Below, in pieces: positions 1 through 8,295 of a DNA stretch of 64,000 nucleotides. How positions within the stretch are numbered: position 1 is the stretch's first letter; each line of letters starts with the position of its first letter. The notes under the pieces are model-generated. The model was not told the DNA's origin, did not search any database, and saw only the letters and a list, made by a program, of their open reading frames with translations. Source of the stretch: Synechococcus sp. HJ21-Hayes (GTDB lineage Bacteria > Cyanobacteriota > Cyanobacteriia > PCC-6307 > Cyanobiaceae); assembly GCF_024345835.1 (NCBI RefSeq), contig NZ_JAGQBW010000002.1:124001-188000 (forward strand), in the 5' to 3' direction. Made by a program: the position numbers and the translations under genes.

Positions 1-239
1 GCCTGCTGATCGGCATGTTGGTGGCGCAGCCTCCCCGCCGAGCACGCCTCTATCTCTGGGCCGCCATCGGGTTTTGTGGTTCTCTCACCACGTTTTCCTC
101 CTGGATGCTGGAGTTAGCCAGGGCTTTGGATGGCGGACACCCCAGCAAAGCCCTGGCCGTTCTGGTGCTGAGCCTTGTAGGGGGCCTTGTTCTGGTGGTG
201 TTGGGCTATGGCCTGGCTCGCCGCTTCAGGCGTGAGTGA
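1..239 (+). CDS. crcB: Fluoride channel FluC/CrcB, 3' part only
   Basis: The gene runs in from the left edge; in-frame codons begin at position 3. About 78 C-terminal residues are visible. FluC proteins are small four-helix membrane proteins that dimerise into a fluoride-export channel. The visible part holds the family signature GFCGSLTTFSSW, which matches the conserved GxxGGxTTFSTF segment of the third helix, followed by a last hydrophobic helix (LVLSLVGGLVLVVLGYGLA) and a basic tail ending RRFRRE. The N-terminal half is outside the window, so intactness cannot be judged. Cyanobacteria often carry two adjacent crcB copies; the neighbour lies outside. Confidence 0.85.
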   Translation, partial: LLIGMLVAQPPRRARLYLWAAIGFCGSLTTFSSWMLELARALDGGHPSKALAVLVLSLVGGLVLVVLGYGLARRFRRE

Positions 240-259
240 GGCCCAAAAGAACCTCGTGC

Positions 260-493
260 TCAGCTGCCGTGACTGGGAATAAGCTCCACTGCTGGAATCC
301 GGAACACGGCCAGGCCCGCTTGGCTGGCATCGCGGCAGAGCTCCTCAACGCAGGCAGCTTGGAGGCGTACCGCGCCGGAACAGATCAGCTCCCAGGTGTT
401 GATTTCGAAGTGGGTTTGAAGCCAAGCCAACCCCAGCACAGACGTGGGCACTAGGCGGTAAGAGCTGCCAACTCCTGCCATTGCCAGATCCAT
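260..493 (-). CDS. Small conserved-type hypothetical protein (77 aa)
   Basis: I do not recognise a named family. The product starting at the ATG at 493 begins MDLAMAGVGSSYRLVPTS and is a soluble-looking acidic protein with two cysteines (LICSG, EELCRD) and no signal or membrane segment. An in-frame ATG 24 nt upstream exists but would lie inside a hairpin, so the inner start is preferred; it has a G-rich Shine-Dalgarno-like AAGGGGG 6 nt upstream. That sequence is part of the 3' arm of the hairpin at 497-538. It follows the DUF4278 gene on the same strand and may be co-transcribed with it. Function unknown. Confidence 0.55.
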   Translation of the reverse strand: MDLAMAGVGSSYRLVPTSVLGLAWLQTHFEINTWELICSGAVRLQAACVEELCRDASQAGLAVFRIPAVELIPSHGS

Positions 494-496
494 GAA

Positions 497-538
497 AAAC
501 CCCCTTGCTGCACCCATTGACGACGCAGCAAGGGGTTT
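497..538 (-). terminator. Strong hairpin with T-run, abutting a start codon
   Basis: On the minus strand AAACCCCTTGCTGC is followed by a 13-nt loop and then GCAGCAAGGGGGTTT, giving a 14-bp stem with one bulged base, then more T. It sits 43 nt past the DUF4278 stop codon and looks like a Rho-independent terminator for that gene. It also ends 3 nt before the ATG of the next minus-strand gene and contains that gene's likely ribosome-binding G-run, so it may instead control translation. Confidence 0.65.
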
Positions 539-581
539 GTGTCGTGGCCGTTGCTACGGAAGCGCCAGGTTCCGGTTGGGA

Positions 582-797
582 TCAGCCCTGGTTCACCTGT
601 TGGGCGGCTTCAGCGGCCCGGTGGTGGTAGGTGTGGCCGCGGTACTGGAGTTCCACTTCCGTGTCGGAGGCAGCGGCTTCGTGGCGCAGGGGCGCATTGA
701 AGTGCTGGCCGCGGTAGGTGTGCTCCACCGGTTGGCTGGTGAGCTGTTCGTGCTGGGCGGTGTCGTAGGCGACGCCGCGGTATTGGAGTTTGGTCAT
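582..797 (-). CDS. DUF4278 domain protein (71 aa)
   Basis: Short, His/Gln-rich soluble protein opening MTKLQYRGVAYD. The YRG motif appears three times (LQYRGVAYD, HTYRGQHFN, LQYRGHTYH), the pattern typical of DUF4278, a cyanobacterial family of small proteins with no established function. The triple repeat suggests small beta units. No signal peptide or membrane segment. It ends upstream of the hairpin at 497-538 and is transcribed away from amt1, so the 798-1164 gap probably holds promoters for both directions. Family assignment is by motif only. Confidence 0.8.
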   Translation of the reverse strand: MTKLQYRGVAYDTAQHEQLTSQPVEHTYRGQHFNAPLRHEAAASDTEVELQYRGHTYHHRAAEAAQQVNQG

Positions 798-1164
798 GGT
801 CTTCGGGCCTCGAAGGATTGGATGGGATGTCCGCTTCGTGGGAAGGAGCGTTGCTTCGCCTTGCGGTGGGCTACTTCCGGTGAACCAGGGCCCGCAGGCG
901 GCTCACCCAACGTTTTGTCCTTCAATGCATTTCTAACGCGTCAAGGATGTTCGTGCTGAACAGTTCGTCCATTTCTTCATCCCGTGCTCGTTGTTCTTGT
1001 GCGGGCATGAACGTTCTTGGCTCGAAAGCCTTTCTCTGTGATGGCGGCCCTGTGGTGCGGATTGCAGGTTTTGTATCCGATCGAACGGAACTGTGCACCG
1101 CTTTGGCGAATGATTCGCCTCCAATGGCGTTAGATCCGCCATCCCCCCACAGCCATTTCCCTTC
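798..1164. other. Intergenic region between divergent genes
   Basis: This 367-bp gap separates the leftward DUF4278 gene from rightward amt1. No convincing coding sequence, tRNA or known small RNA was seen. The right half contains a candidate NtcA-dependent promoter (1073-1114). The left half is GC-rich, with only short dyads such as CTTCG...CGAAG near 812. Long open frames across it on both strands look like GC-skew artefacts. Confidence 0.6.
1073..1114 (+). promoter_or_regulatory. Candidate NtcA-activated promoter of amt1
   Basis: GTA at 1073-1075, eight bases, then AAC at 1084-1086 differs by one base from the NtcA consensus GTA-N8-TAC. A -10-like AATGAT lies at 1109-1114, exactly 22 nt downstream, the spacing of class II NtcA promoters. 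amt genes are classic NtcA targets in cyanobacteria. The mismatch in the conserved TAC and the weak -10 keep confidence moderate. Confidence 0.4.
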
Positions 1165-2613
1165 ATGACTGTTGCCTCGCCTGCCCCGCGGCGCCGCCAG
1201 CCGCGGAGTTTGCAGGAAGCGAGCCTGTTGGATGCCCCCGAACTGCTGCTTCGCAAGATTCGGGGGTTGTCCTCCAGCCGCACGCTCACCTGGCTGGCCT
1301 GCATTCCCATCGCCCTACTGGGCCTGGGTCTGTTCAACCTGTCGGCCCATGCCGCTGAGCTGCCCGAGCTCACACCGGCCTTCCTGGCCAACAACATGTT
1401 CCTGTTGATCTGCGCCGCTCTGGTGATCTTCATGAACGCCGGCTTCGCCATGGTGGAAGCCGGGATGTGCCGCCAGAAGAATGCCGTTAACATCCTTGCC
1501 AAAAACCTGATCGTCTTCGCCCTAGCGGTGACGGCCTACTGGTTCATTGGCTACAAGGTGATGTACAACGCCGATTGGATCATCCCCGGCTGGTTCAAGT
1601 TTGGTGGCCTGTTCTTCGATCCCACCGTCACTCCGGAGATGGTGACTGAGGGTAAGCTGGTACCCAGCGTTGATTTCCTCTTTCAGGCTGCCTTTGCTGG
1701 CACCGCCGCCACGATCGTTTCCGGCTTGGTGGCTGAGCGCATCAAGTTTGGCGAGTTCGTGATCTTCTCGCTGGTGCTGGTGGGCATTCTCTATCCCATC
1801 TCAGGATCCTGGCAGTGGAACGTGGGTGAGGGCTGGCTCAACAAGCTGGGCTTCATCGATTTCGCCGGCTCCACCGTGGTGCACTCCTTCGGTGCCTGGG
1901 CTGGCTTGATTGGGGCCATCCTGCTTGGACCTCGCATCGGCAAGTTCAGCGATGGCAAGCCCCAGGCCATCCCCGGCCACAACCTGGCGATCGCCACCCT
2001 GGGTTGCCTGATCCTCTGGCTCGGTTGGTATGGATTCAACCCCGGCTCCTGGCTGTCCATGGCGCCGGAAGTTCCTTACATCGCCGTAACCACCACCCTC
2101 GGTGCCGCCGGTGGCGGCATTTCCGCCACCCTGCTCAGCCAGTTCACTGGTGGCAAGCCGGATCTCACCATGACCATCAACGGCATCCTGGCCGGTTTGG
2201 TGGGTGTTACTGCGGGCTGCGACGGCTTCTCGATGCCTGCTGCCTGGGTTGTTGGTTTCATCGCCGGCATCCTGGTGGTGTTCTCAGTGGCCTTCATCGA
2301 CGGCCTCAAGATCGACGATCCTGTGGGTGCGTTCTCCGTGCACGGCACCTGCGGCATCTGGGCAACCCTGGCCGTGGGGCTGTTCAACACCGATAAGGGT
2401 CTGCTCACCGGCCATGGCTTCAGCCAGCTCGGTATCCAGATCGTGGGTGTGCTGGCCTTCGCGATCTTCGCGATCGTTTCCTCCTGGATCGTCTGGTCGA
2501 TCATCGGAGCGATCTTTGGTGGCATCCGCGTCACCGAGAAGGAAGAGATCGAAGGTCTCGATATCGGCGAGCACGGCATGGAGGCCTATCCCGATTTCGC
2601 CTCTGCCAAATAG
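1165..2613 (+). CDS. amt1: Ammonium transporter, Amt1-like
   Basis: 482-aa Amt/MEP/Rh family channel for ammonium uptake across the cytoplasmic membrane. A basic N-terminus is followed by a signal-like hydrophobic stretch ending AHA near residue 63, then about eleven helices. The family segments EAGMCRQKNAVN (98-109), STVVH (H240) and FSVHGTCG (H393) are present; H240 and H393 fit the twin-histidine pore pair. The sequence differs clearly from the second Amt at 6377 and looks closer to the AMT1-type group often used for nitrogen-scarce conditions. It stands alone with its own upstream NtcA-like site and a strong terminator downstream. Start ATG at 1165 gives normal family length. Confidence 0.95.
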   Translation: MTVASPAPRRRQPRSLQEASLLDAPELLLRKIRGLSSSRTLTWLACIPIALLGLGLFNLSAHAAELPELTPAFLANNMFLLICAALVIFMNAGFAMVEAGMCRQKNAVNILAKNLIVFALAVTAYWFIGYKVMYNADWIIPGWFKFGGLFFDPTVTPEMVTEGKLVPSVDFLFQAAFAGTAATIVSGLVAERIKFGEFVIFSLVLVGILYPISGSWQWNVGEGWLNKLGFIDFAGSTVVHSFGAWAGLIGAILLGPRIGKFSDGKPQAIPGHNLAIATLGCLILWLGWYGFNPGSWLSMAPEVPYIAVTTTLGAAGGGISATLLSQFTGGKPDLTMTINGILAGLVGVTAGCDGFSMPAAWVVGFIAGILVVFSVAFIDGLKIDDPVGAFSVHGTCGIWATLAVGLFNTDKGLLTGHGFSQLGIQIVGVLAFAIFAIVSSWIVWSIIGAIFGGIRVTEKEEIEGLDIGEHGMEAYPDFASAK

Positions 2614-2634
2614 GCCATTGGCCCCAGGCTCCAA

Positions 2635-2660
2635 GCGCCCGCCAGAGGCGGGCGCTTTTT
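2635..2660 (+). terminator. Rho-independent terminator after amt1
   Basis: GCGCCCGCC, loop AGA, GGCGGGCGC, then TTTTTG: a 9-bp perfect GC stem with a T-run, 22 nt past the amt1 stop. A textbook intrinsic terminator, indicating that amt1 is monocistronic. Confidence 0.92.
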
Positions 2661-2725
2661 GTTTGCTTTGAACAGTTGGATGCGTCCTGCTTCGGCAGGA
2701 TTTCTAATTCAAGGGTGATCGTTCG

Positions 2726-2989
2726 ATGTCCTGCCCCCACTGTGGTGAGCACCTGATTACCAAGGTGGAAGGCACCCTCTGCTGCTGCCAGTGTGGCCGG
2801 CCGAGGATCGATCTGCATTCCCCCCAGCGGTGGGCCAACCCCCTGAGCTCCTGGTCTGTGCTGGTGGGAACGCTCCTGGTGTTGCCCTTGGCCCTTGGCA
2901 TGGCAGCCACGGATGCTCTCCGCCACGGCGGTGCCCATGGCCAAAGCCAGGCCGCCGCTCAGATCGCAACACGGGCCCAAGCCCGCTGA
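2726..2989 (+). CDS. Zinc-ribbon single-pass membrane mini-protein 1
   Basis: 87 residues. The N-terminus MSCPHCGEHLITKVEG...CCCQCGRPR carries a CPxCG...CxxCG pair typical of a zinc ribbon, followed by one hydrophobic helix (SVLVGTLLVLPLALGMAATDAL) and a short Ala/Gln-rich tail. This predicts a cytoplasmic or lumenal zinc knuckle anchored in a membrane. The next gene encodes a protein with the same plan, suggesting tandem duplication. No function is known to me. Start ATG at 2726 places the first Cys at residue 3, which is common in such proteins. Confidence 0.6.
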   Translation: MSCPHCGEHLITKVEGTLCCCQCGRPRIDLHSPQRWANPLSSWSVLVGTLLVLPLALGMAATDALRHGGAHGQSQAAAQIATRAQAR

Positions 2990-3031
2990 CACGCCAGCAA
3001 CGGTCTGGCAGCCTGGGTTTGGCTCCACCTG

Positions 3032-3382
3032 TTGATTGCGTTGGCCTGTCCCTTCTGTGGTGCCCGCCTGGTTTCCAAAACTGCAGATCACCCGCCGCGG
3101 CTGATCTGCAGCACCTGTGGCCGCATCCTGCCCCAAGCCCCCACTCCCACAGTCCTGGGGTGGCTGGATCGGCACTGGGGAGGATTACTGGTGCTGGTGC
3201 CTCTGCTTGTGATGCCGTTCAGCGTGCTCGTGGTAGCGCCGTTCCTGGAGGGTGCCGTTGAGCGTCGCCAGCCACGGCTGGAGAAGCGTGTTGAGCCCCG
3301 GCACGGGAAACACCAGCAACCCCATCAGCCAGCCAGTGCTGTGAGATCTCCAGCGCACCGGAGGCTGAGGGAGATGCCGTAG
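3032..3382 (+). CDS. Zinc-ribbon single-pass membrane mini-protein 2
   Basis: 116 residues from a TTG start at 3032. ACPFCGARLVSKTADHPPRL...CSTCGRIL mirrors the zinc ribbon of the preceding gene, followed by a hydrophobic helix (GGLLVLVPLLVMPFSVLVVA). The last 40 residues are very basic and low-complexity and may be less constrained. Start is uncertain because it is TTG and the ribbon begins at once. The gene ends 22 nt before the stop of the opposing ATPase gene. Paralogy with its neighbour is inferred from the shared CPxCGxxL-CxxCGR-helix order. Function unknown. Confidence 0.5.
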   Translation: MIALACPFCGARLVSKTADHPPRLICSTCGRILPQAPTPTVLGWLDRHWGGLLVLVPLLVMPFSVLVVAPFLEGAVERRQPRLEKRVEPRHGKHQQPHQPASAVRSPAHRRLREMP

Positions 3383-3404
3383 TTCAGCCCCAGCCTCCAG
3401 TCTC

Positions 3405-6194
3405 CTACGCGTCGGCGCTGGCCTTGCGGCGCCAGAGACGCCAGAGCTTCTCCACTTCCAGATAGAGGAAGAACAGCAGGCTGAAGCCCACACAGATCAG
3501 CAGGTCATGGCCACTCAGGGGGGTGGTGCCGAAGAACCGTGCCAGCGATGGCACATAGAGAAGCAGCAGTTGCAGGCCTGTGGTGAGGGCCACCGCCCAG
3601 AGCAACCAGGGATTGGAGAAGGGTGCCACCTGGATCAGCGGCAGGTCACTGCGGGCCGAGAGGGCATGGCCCATCTGGGCCAGGCAAAGGGTGGTGAACA
3701 CCATGGTTTGCCAGGGGGCCTCCTGCCGGGAGGCATACAGCATCAGGGCGATCACGATCACGGCAAACACCACGCCAACCCTGAGGATGTAGCTGCCGAT
3801 GCCGCGGGCAAAGATCGATTCACCGGGCTCAGCGGGAGCGCGTTGCATCAAGCCCTCCTCTCCCGGTTCCAGCGCCAGGGCGAGGGCTGGAACGCCGTCT
3901 GTCACCAGATTCATCCAGAGGATCTGCAGGGGCGTGAGCGGAACCCCGAGCAGCCCCACGAGCGGGGCGGCGGCGATTGTGATCAGCTCGCCCACATTGC
4001 TGCCCAGGATGTATTTCACGAAGCGGCGGATGTTGGCGTACACGAGCCGCCCTTCCTCCACCGCATTCACGATGGTGGCGAAGTTGTCGTCGAGCAGCAC
4101 CATATCGGCGGCCTCCTTGCTCACCTCCGTGCCGGTGATGCCCATGGCCACACCGATGTGGGCCTGTTTCAGGGCCGGGGCGTCATTGACGCCGTCGCCG
4201 GTCATGGCCACCACCTGGCCGTTGGCCTGAAGGGCCTTCACGATCCGGAGCTTCTGCTCGGGAGGAACCCGGGCATAGACGCTGCAACGGGCCACCACAT
4301 CCCGCAGTTGGGCGTCGTCGCAGGCTTCCAGTTCCCGGCCGAGCACCACTTCGCTGTCGGCGCTGCTCAGGCCGATGGCCGCTCCAATGGCCCTGGCGGT
4401 GAGGGGGTGATCGCCGGTGATCATCACCGGCCGGATGCCCGCCTCGCGGCAGGTGGCCACGGCCTCACCCACTTCCGGTCGTGCTGGATCCAACTGGGCC
4501 ATCAGGCCCAGCAGCACCTGGCCATCGAGCTCATGCTCCGGGCTCTGGTGATGGGGAGCACAGGCGAAGCCCAGCACCCGCAGGCCGGAGGCCGCGAGCT
4601 CCCGGGCCTGGTCCAGCCACCACTGGCGCTGCTCGTCGCTGAGCGGCACCACGCCGGAGCCATCGATCCAGCGATCGGAGTGCCCAATGATCACCTCAGG
4701 GGCGCCTTTGCTGATCAGCAATCGCGAAGAGCCGCTGGCAGTGCCACCGAGAGGCGCTTGTAGCTGGCCACTGGGATCATCAACCCACACGGCCATCAAT
4801 TGGCGTTCAGAGCTGAAGGGGATTTCGGCTGAGCGGCGGTAGTGGCTGCGCAGCTCAAAGCCATCGATTCCGCCTTTTGCCGCCACCACCACCAGGGCTC
4901 CTTCGGTGGGGTCCCCCAAGATGTCCCAACGGCCATCCGCGTCCCGCTTGAGCTCGGCATCGCTGCAAAGCACACCGGCCTGGAGCAGCAGTTGGCTGGC
5001 GCCTGCCGGGCTGCCGGGGGTCACGCCCACCGGCGGCACCAGGGCGGTTGTGGTCATGGTTCCCACCGGTTCGTAGCCCTGCCCGGCCACCACCACCGAT
5101 TCAGAGCCCACCCGCAGTTCCTGCACCACCTGGCGGTTCTGGGTGAGGGTGCCGGTTTTGTCGGAGCAGATCACCGTTACCGAGCCCAGCCCCTCCACGG
5201 CCGGCAGACGGCGGATCAACGCGGCCCGCCGCACCATCCGTTGGGTGCCGATGGCCAGGGTCACGGTGATCACCGCGGGTAGACCCTCAGGAACGATGGC
5301 CACCGCCATCGACAGGGACACCTCGAGCAGATTGAGCAGGGGCTGGCCGAGCAACCAGCCCAGCAGCACCACAACAGCCACCAACACCAGGGCACTACCC
5401 ACCAGCACCTTGGCGAGGCCATCGAGCCGTTCCTGAAGTGGGGTGCTCTCGCCGCCTGCGGTGTTGATCAGTTCGGCGATTTGTCCCAGTTCGGTGTCCA
5501 TGCCCGTGGCGGTTACCACCGCCAGGCCACGGCCCCGCACCACCTCCGTGCCCTGGAACAGGCAGTTCTGGCGCTCCAGAACAGGGGTTTCTGCTTCCAG
5601 CACCAGGCTGGCCTGTTTGAACACCGCTTCGGCTTCGCCGGTGAGGGCCGCTTCACGCACCCCCAGGTCGGCCACCTCCAGCAGGCGTGCATCGGCGGGA
5701 ACCCGGTCGCCGGCCTCGAGGCGAATCACATCGCCGGGAACCAGCAGATCGCTGGAGAGTCGATCCCAGGTGCCATCCCGGCGGGCTTGCACCATGGGTT
5801 GGGCCATATCCCGCAGGGCAAGCAGCGCCTGTTGGGCCTTGCTCTCCTGCAAGTAACCCAGTAGGCCATTGAGCACCACGATCACGAGGATCGCAATGGC
5901 ATCCTTCGGAAACTCTTGCTGATGCAGCGACACGGCCGCTGACACGGCCGCCACCGCCAGCAACATGATCAGCATCACATTGCTGAATTGATCCCAGAGG
6001 ATCTGCAAGCTGCTCCGGCCAGTCGCCAGTTCCAGCCGGTTGGGGCCGCAGTCCGCCAGCCTGCGGGCGGATTCGGCCGTGCTGAGGCCCTTGCCACTGG
6101 CCTGCAACCGCTCCAGGCAGCCTTCGCCAGTGAGGGCATGCCAGGCGGTTGGAGTTGGACGGGTCAATCGTGGAAGGAGCCCCGAGCCCCACAT
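3405..6194 (-). CDS. pacL: Cation-transporting P-type ATPase, P2A (Ca2+) type
   Basis: 929-aa P-type pump. Order: N-terminal cation-ATPase domain (residues 15-75), actuator domain with TGEA (185-188), M4 motif VPEGLPA (301-307), phosphorylated Asp345 in DKTGTLT, nucleotide-binding domain, hinge [12 protein letters not shown], and six C-terminal helices. Ca2+-site residues of the SERCA family are kept: Glu in PEGL, Asn and Glu in SNVGE (M5), and Asn, Thr, Asp in MNLVTDG (M6), supporting Ca2+ export. Related Mn2+ or mixed P2 pumps cannot be excluded. It lies between the two ammonium transporter genes on the opposite strand, with no obvious functional tie. Length is normal for the family. Confidence 0.9.
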   Translation of the reverse strand: MWGSGLLPRLTRPTPTAWHALTGEGCLERLQASGKGLSTAESARRLADCGPNRLELATGRSSLQILWDQFSNVMLIMLLAVAAVSAAVSLHQQEFPKDAIAILVIVVLNGLLGYLQESKAQQALLALRDMAQPMVQARRDGTWDRLSSDLLVPGDVIRLEAGDRVPADARLLEVADLGVREAALTGEAEAVFKQASLVLEAETPVLERQNCLFQGTEVVRGRGLAVVTATGMDTELGQIAELINTAGGESTPLQERLDGLAKVLVGSALVLVAVVVLLGWLLGQPLLNLLEVSLSMAVAIVPEGLPAVITVTLAIGTQRMVRRAALIRRLPAVEGLGSVTVICSDKTGTLTQNRQVVQELRVGSESVVVAGQGYEPVGTMTTTALVPPVGVTPGSPAGASQLLLQAGVLCSDAELKRDADGRWDILGDPTEGALVVVAAKGGIDGFELRSHYRRSAEIPFSSERQLMAVWVDDPSGQLQAPLGGTASGSSRLLISKGAPEVIIGHSDRWIDGSGVVPLSDEQRQWWLDQARELAASGLRVLGFACAPHHQSPEHELDGQVLLGLMAQLDPARPEVGEAVATCREAGIRPVMITGDHPLTARAIGAAIGLSSADSEVVLGRELEACDDAQLRDVVARCSVYARVPPEQKLRIVKALQANGQVVAMTGDGVNDAPALKQAHIGVAMGITGTEVSKEAADMVLLDDNFATIVNAVEEGRLVYANIRRFVKYILGSNVGELITIAAAPLVGLLGVPLTPLQILWMNLVTDGVPALALALEPGEEGLMQRAPAEPGESIFARGIGSYILRVGVVFAVIVIALMLYASRQEAPWQTMVFTTLCLAQMGHALSARSDLPLIQVAPFSNPWLLWAVALTTGLQLLLLYVPSLARFFGTTPLSGHDLLICVGFSLLFFLYLEVEKLWRLWRRKASADA

Positions 6195-6376
6195 GCTGTC
6201 GAATCGACCATAGGGCGAGCGAATTCAGGGCTGGTCAGCCGCCAGCGGCGAGACCCAAGGGCTATGGAGTTGATTTGAGCTCATTCCCTGGGGAAAATCG
6301 TTGCGACGGATACAGGGCGGGACACCGTGAGGGTGGAGGGTCTAAGAGCGAAAGACAAGAGAGGTTGCTCCCCGAC

Positions 6377-7828
6377 ATGGCCCATGTCCCCCTGGCGGGC
6401 GGTGGTCCTACACCACTGGCCGTTTTTGATCGCTTCCGTACTAAGGCGTTAGCGCGCGTTCAGGAGCCTGAGCTCAAGCGCTACGCGGTGATGTTGCTCG
6501 CCGCTGGTGCAGGCCTACTGCCCCTGATGGCCGGCTCGGCCAAGGCGGCCCTGGCCAAGGTGCCCACCGATGGTGCGGACACCCTGCTGATGCTGATGGG
6601 TTCGGCGCTGGTGTTGCTGATGACCCCAGGCCTGGCGTTCTTCTACGGCGGCTTCACCCGCGCCAAGAACGTGCTCAACACCATGATGATGAGCTTCTTC
6701 CTCATGGGGCTCATCGGGGTTGTGTGGGTGGTGCTCGGCTACTCCCTCTCCTTCGATACCGGCTTTGGCAGCCCCTTCATCGGCGGTCTTGGCCAGATGT
6801 GGCTGAATGGCGTTGGCGGTGAACTGGGTGATGCACCCCTGGCCGATGGCTTCGCAATTTCGGCGTCTTCCTTTGCCCTGTTCCAGGGCATGTTTGCGAT
6901 CATCACGCCGGCCCTGATCTCTGGTGCCCTCGTGGAGCGCATCAACTTCAAGGCGTGGTTCTGGTTCTCGCTGCTGTGGAGCCTCTTCATCTATTGCCCC
7001 ATGTGCAAGATGGTGTGGGGTGGCGGTTATCTCGGCCCCTTCGGTGAGATCGGCGCCATCGACTTCGCCGGCGGCACCGTTGTGCACATCGCCGCTGGTG
7101 TTGCTGCCCTGGTGGCCACGGCAATTGTGGGACCTCGCACCAACTACCCCGATAGCAAGCGCCCACCCCACAACGTGCCCTTCATCCTGCTGGGTGCTGG
7201 CCTGTTGTGGTTTGGCTGGTTCGGCTTCAACGGCGCCAGCTATTTCGCCGCCAAAGGCGCTGGCTTCTCCTTCCTTGCCACCACCCTCTCGGCCTCGGCC
7301 GCGATGCTCACCTGGTGTTTGATCGAGTGGTTCCGTGATGGCAAACCCACGGCCGTGGGTGCTGCCACCGGCGCCGTGGCTGGGCTGGTGGGGATCACTC
7401 CCGCGGCGGGCTTTGTGTACATGCCCCAGGCCCTGATCATCGGCATTGCCACCTCTGCGGCTTGCTACATCGCCGTTCAGGTGAAGGCTGCCATCAAGTT
7501 CGACGACTCCCTGGATGCCTATGCCGTCCACGGCGTGGGTGGCACCGTTGGGGCCCTGCTCACCGGCCTCCTGGCGGTTCCGGCCCTGGTGCCGGCCGAT
7601 TACTTCCCCAAGTCTGCCGAGATCCTCGCCAACGGTGGCAACGCTGCCCTGTTTGTGGCCCACATCAAAGCTGTTCTGATTTCCTACGGCTTCGTGGGCA
7701 TCGGCACGGCCATCATTCTCTGGATCGTGGGTGCTGTAGTGGGGCTGCGCGTCACTCCTGCCGAGGAAGAGCGCGGCCTCGACTTCGTTGCCCATGGCGA
7801 AGAGGCTTACGACCCCATGACCTACTGA
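6377..7828 (+). CDS. amtB: Ammonium transporter, AmtB type paired with PII
   Basis: 483-aa Amt family channel. ATG 6377 is chosen because longer readings enter the ATPase promoter region; the resulting N-terminus has a basic part and a signal-like helix ending near GSAKA (residue 57). Canonical features: GLAFFYGGFTRAKNVLN (85-101), pore histidines H237 (GTVVH) and H385 (YAVHG), and the loop FNGASYF. It is followed 10 nt later by a PII gene; in the well-known amtB-glnK arrangement the PII protein binds and blocks the transporter when nitrogen is sufficient. A degenerate NtcA-like GTT-N8-TAC sits at 6300-6313. This is the second and clearly divergent Amt in 8 kb. Confidence 0.95.
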   Translation: MAHVPLAGGGPTPLAVFDRFRTKALARVQEPELKRYAVMLLAAGAGLLPLMAGSAKAALAKVPTDGADTLLMLMGSALVLLMTPGLAFFYGGFTRAKNVLNTMMMSFFLMGLIGVVWVVLGYSLSFDTGFGSPFIGGLGQMWLNGVGGELGDAPLADGFAISASSFALFQGMFAIITPALISGALVERINFKAWFWFSLLWSLFIYCPMCKMVWGGGYLGPFGEIGAIDFAGGTVVHIAAGVAALVATAIVGPRTNYPDSKRPPHNVPFILLGAGLLWFGWFGFNGASYFAAKGAGFSFLATTLSASAAMLTWCLIEWFRDGKPTAVGAATGAVAGLVGITPAAGFVYMPQALIIGIATSAACYIAVQVKAAIKFDDSLDAYAVHGVGGTVGALLTGLLAVPALVPADYFPKSAEILANGGNAALFVAHIKAVLISYGFVGIGTAIILWIVGAVVGLRVTPAEEERGLDFVAHGEEAYDPMTY

Positions 7829-7838
7829 GACGGCAGCC

Positions 7839-8177
7839 ATGAAACAGATCACTGCTGTCATCCGCCCCTCCAAGGTGGATGCCGTCAAAACCGCCCTCGT
7901 CGCCATCGACGTGGTGGGCATGACCATCAACGATGTACGCGGCTTCGGCCGTCAGAAGGGCCAGGTGGAGCGCTACCGCGGCAACGAGTTCACGGTGGAC
8001 TTTCTGCCGAAGGTCCGCATCACCACCGTCGTTTCCGACGACAAGGTGGAGGCGGCGCTCACGGCCATCACGGAGGCGGCTCGAACCGGTGACATCGGCG
8101 ACGGCAAGATCTTCGTGACCTCCGTGGACACGGTGGTGCGCATCCGCACCGGCGATCGTGGCGAAGCGGCCATCTGA
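7839..8177 (+). CDS. glnK: PII signal protein, GlnK-like paralogue with altered T-loop
   Basis: 112-aa PII trimer subunit. The fold signatures are present: RGFGRQKGQ (34-42) before the T-loop and TGDIGDGKIFV in the B-loop that binds ATP/ADP with 2-oxoglutarate. Canonical cyanobacterial GlnB has Ser49 (phosphorylated) and Tyr51 (uridylylated in proteobacteria) in RYRGSEYTVEF. Here the loop reads RYRGNEFTVDF, with Asn49 and Phe51, so neither known modification can occur. The amtB-glnK order implies a role in gating the adjacent transporter through ligand binding alone. A separate canonical glnB is expected elsewhere. Start ATG 7839 is unambiguous. Confidence 0.92.
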   Translation: MKQITAVIRPSKVDAVKTALVAIDVVGMTINDVRGFGRQKGQVERYRGNEFTVDFLPKVRITTVVSDDKVEAALTAITEAARTGDIGDGKIFVTSVDTVVRIRTGDRGEAAI

Positions 8178-8205
8178 GGGCAGCTCGTTTCGGGATCGCT
8201 CCCCA

Positions 8206-8235
8206 AAGCCCCTGGCCTTCGGCGAGGGGCTTTTT
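8206..8235 (+). terminator. Rho-independent terminator after amtB-glnK
   Basis: AAGCCCCTGGCC, TTCG-type loop, GGCGAGGGGCTT, then TTT: an 11-bp stem with one mismatch and a T-run, 28 nt past the glnK stop. It closes the amtB-glnK operon before the kimA-like gene. Confidence 0.88.
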
Positions 8236-8295
8236 GCTGTGATCGATCAGCAGGCGTAGCGTCAAGGCCTGTTGCCTGGGAAGTGATCTCCCTGC

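Noticed and set aside
3507-4763. 418-aa open frame on the plus strand within the P-type ATPase gene
   Set aside because: Antisense to an intact pump; no recognisable domain.
6300-6313. GTT-N8-TAC near amtB as an NtcA site
   Set aside because: One mismatch in the conserved GTA and no -10 at the right distance (nearest candidate about 27 nt on); mentioned only as weak.
6515-7930. 471-aa open frame on the minus strand across amtB
   Set aside because: Shadow of amtB with no domain and very high His/Gly/Glu content.
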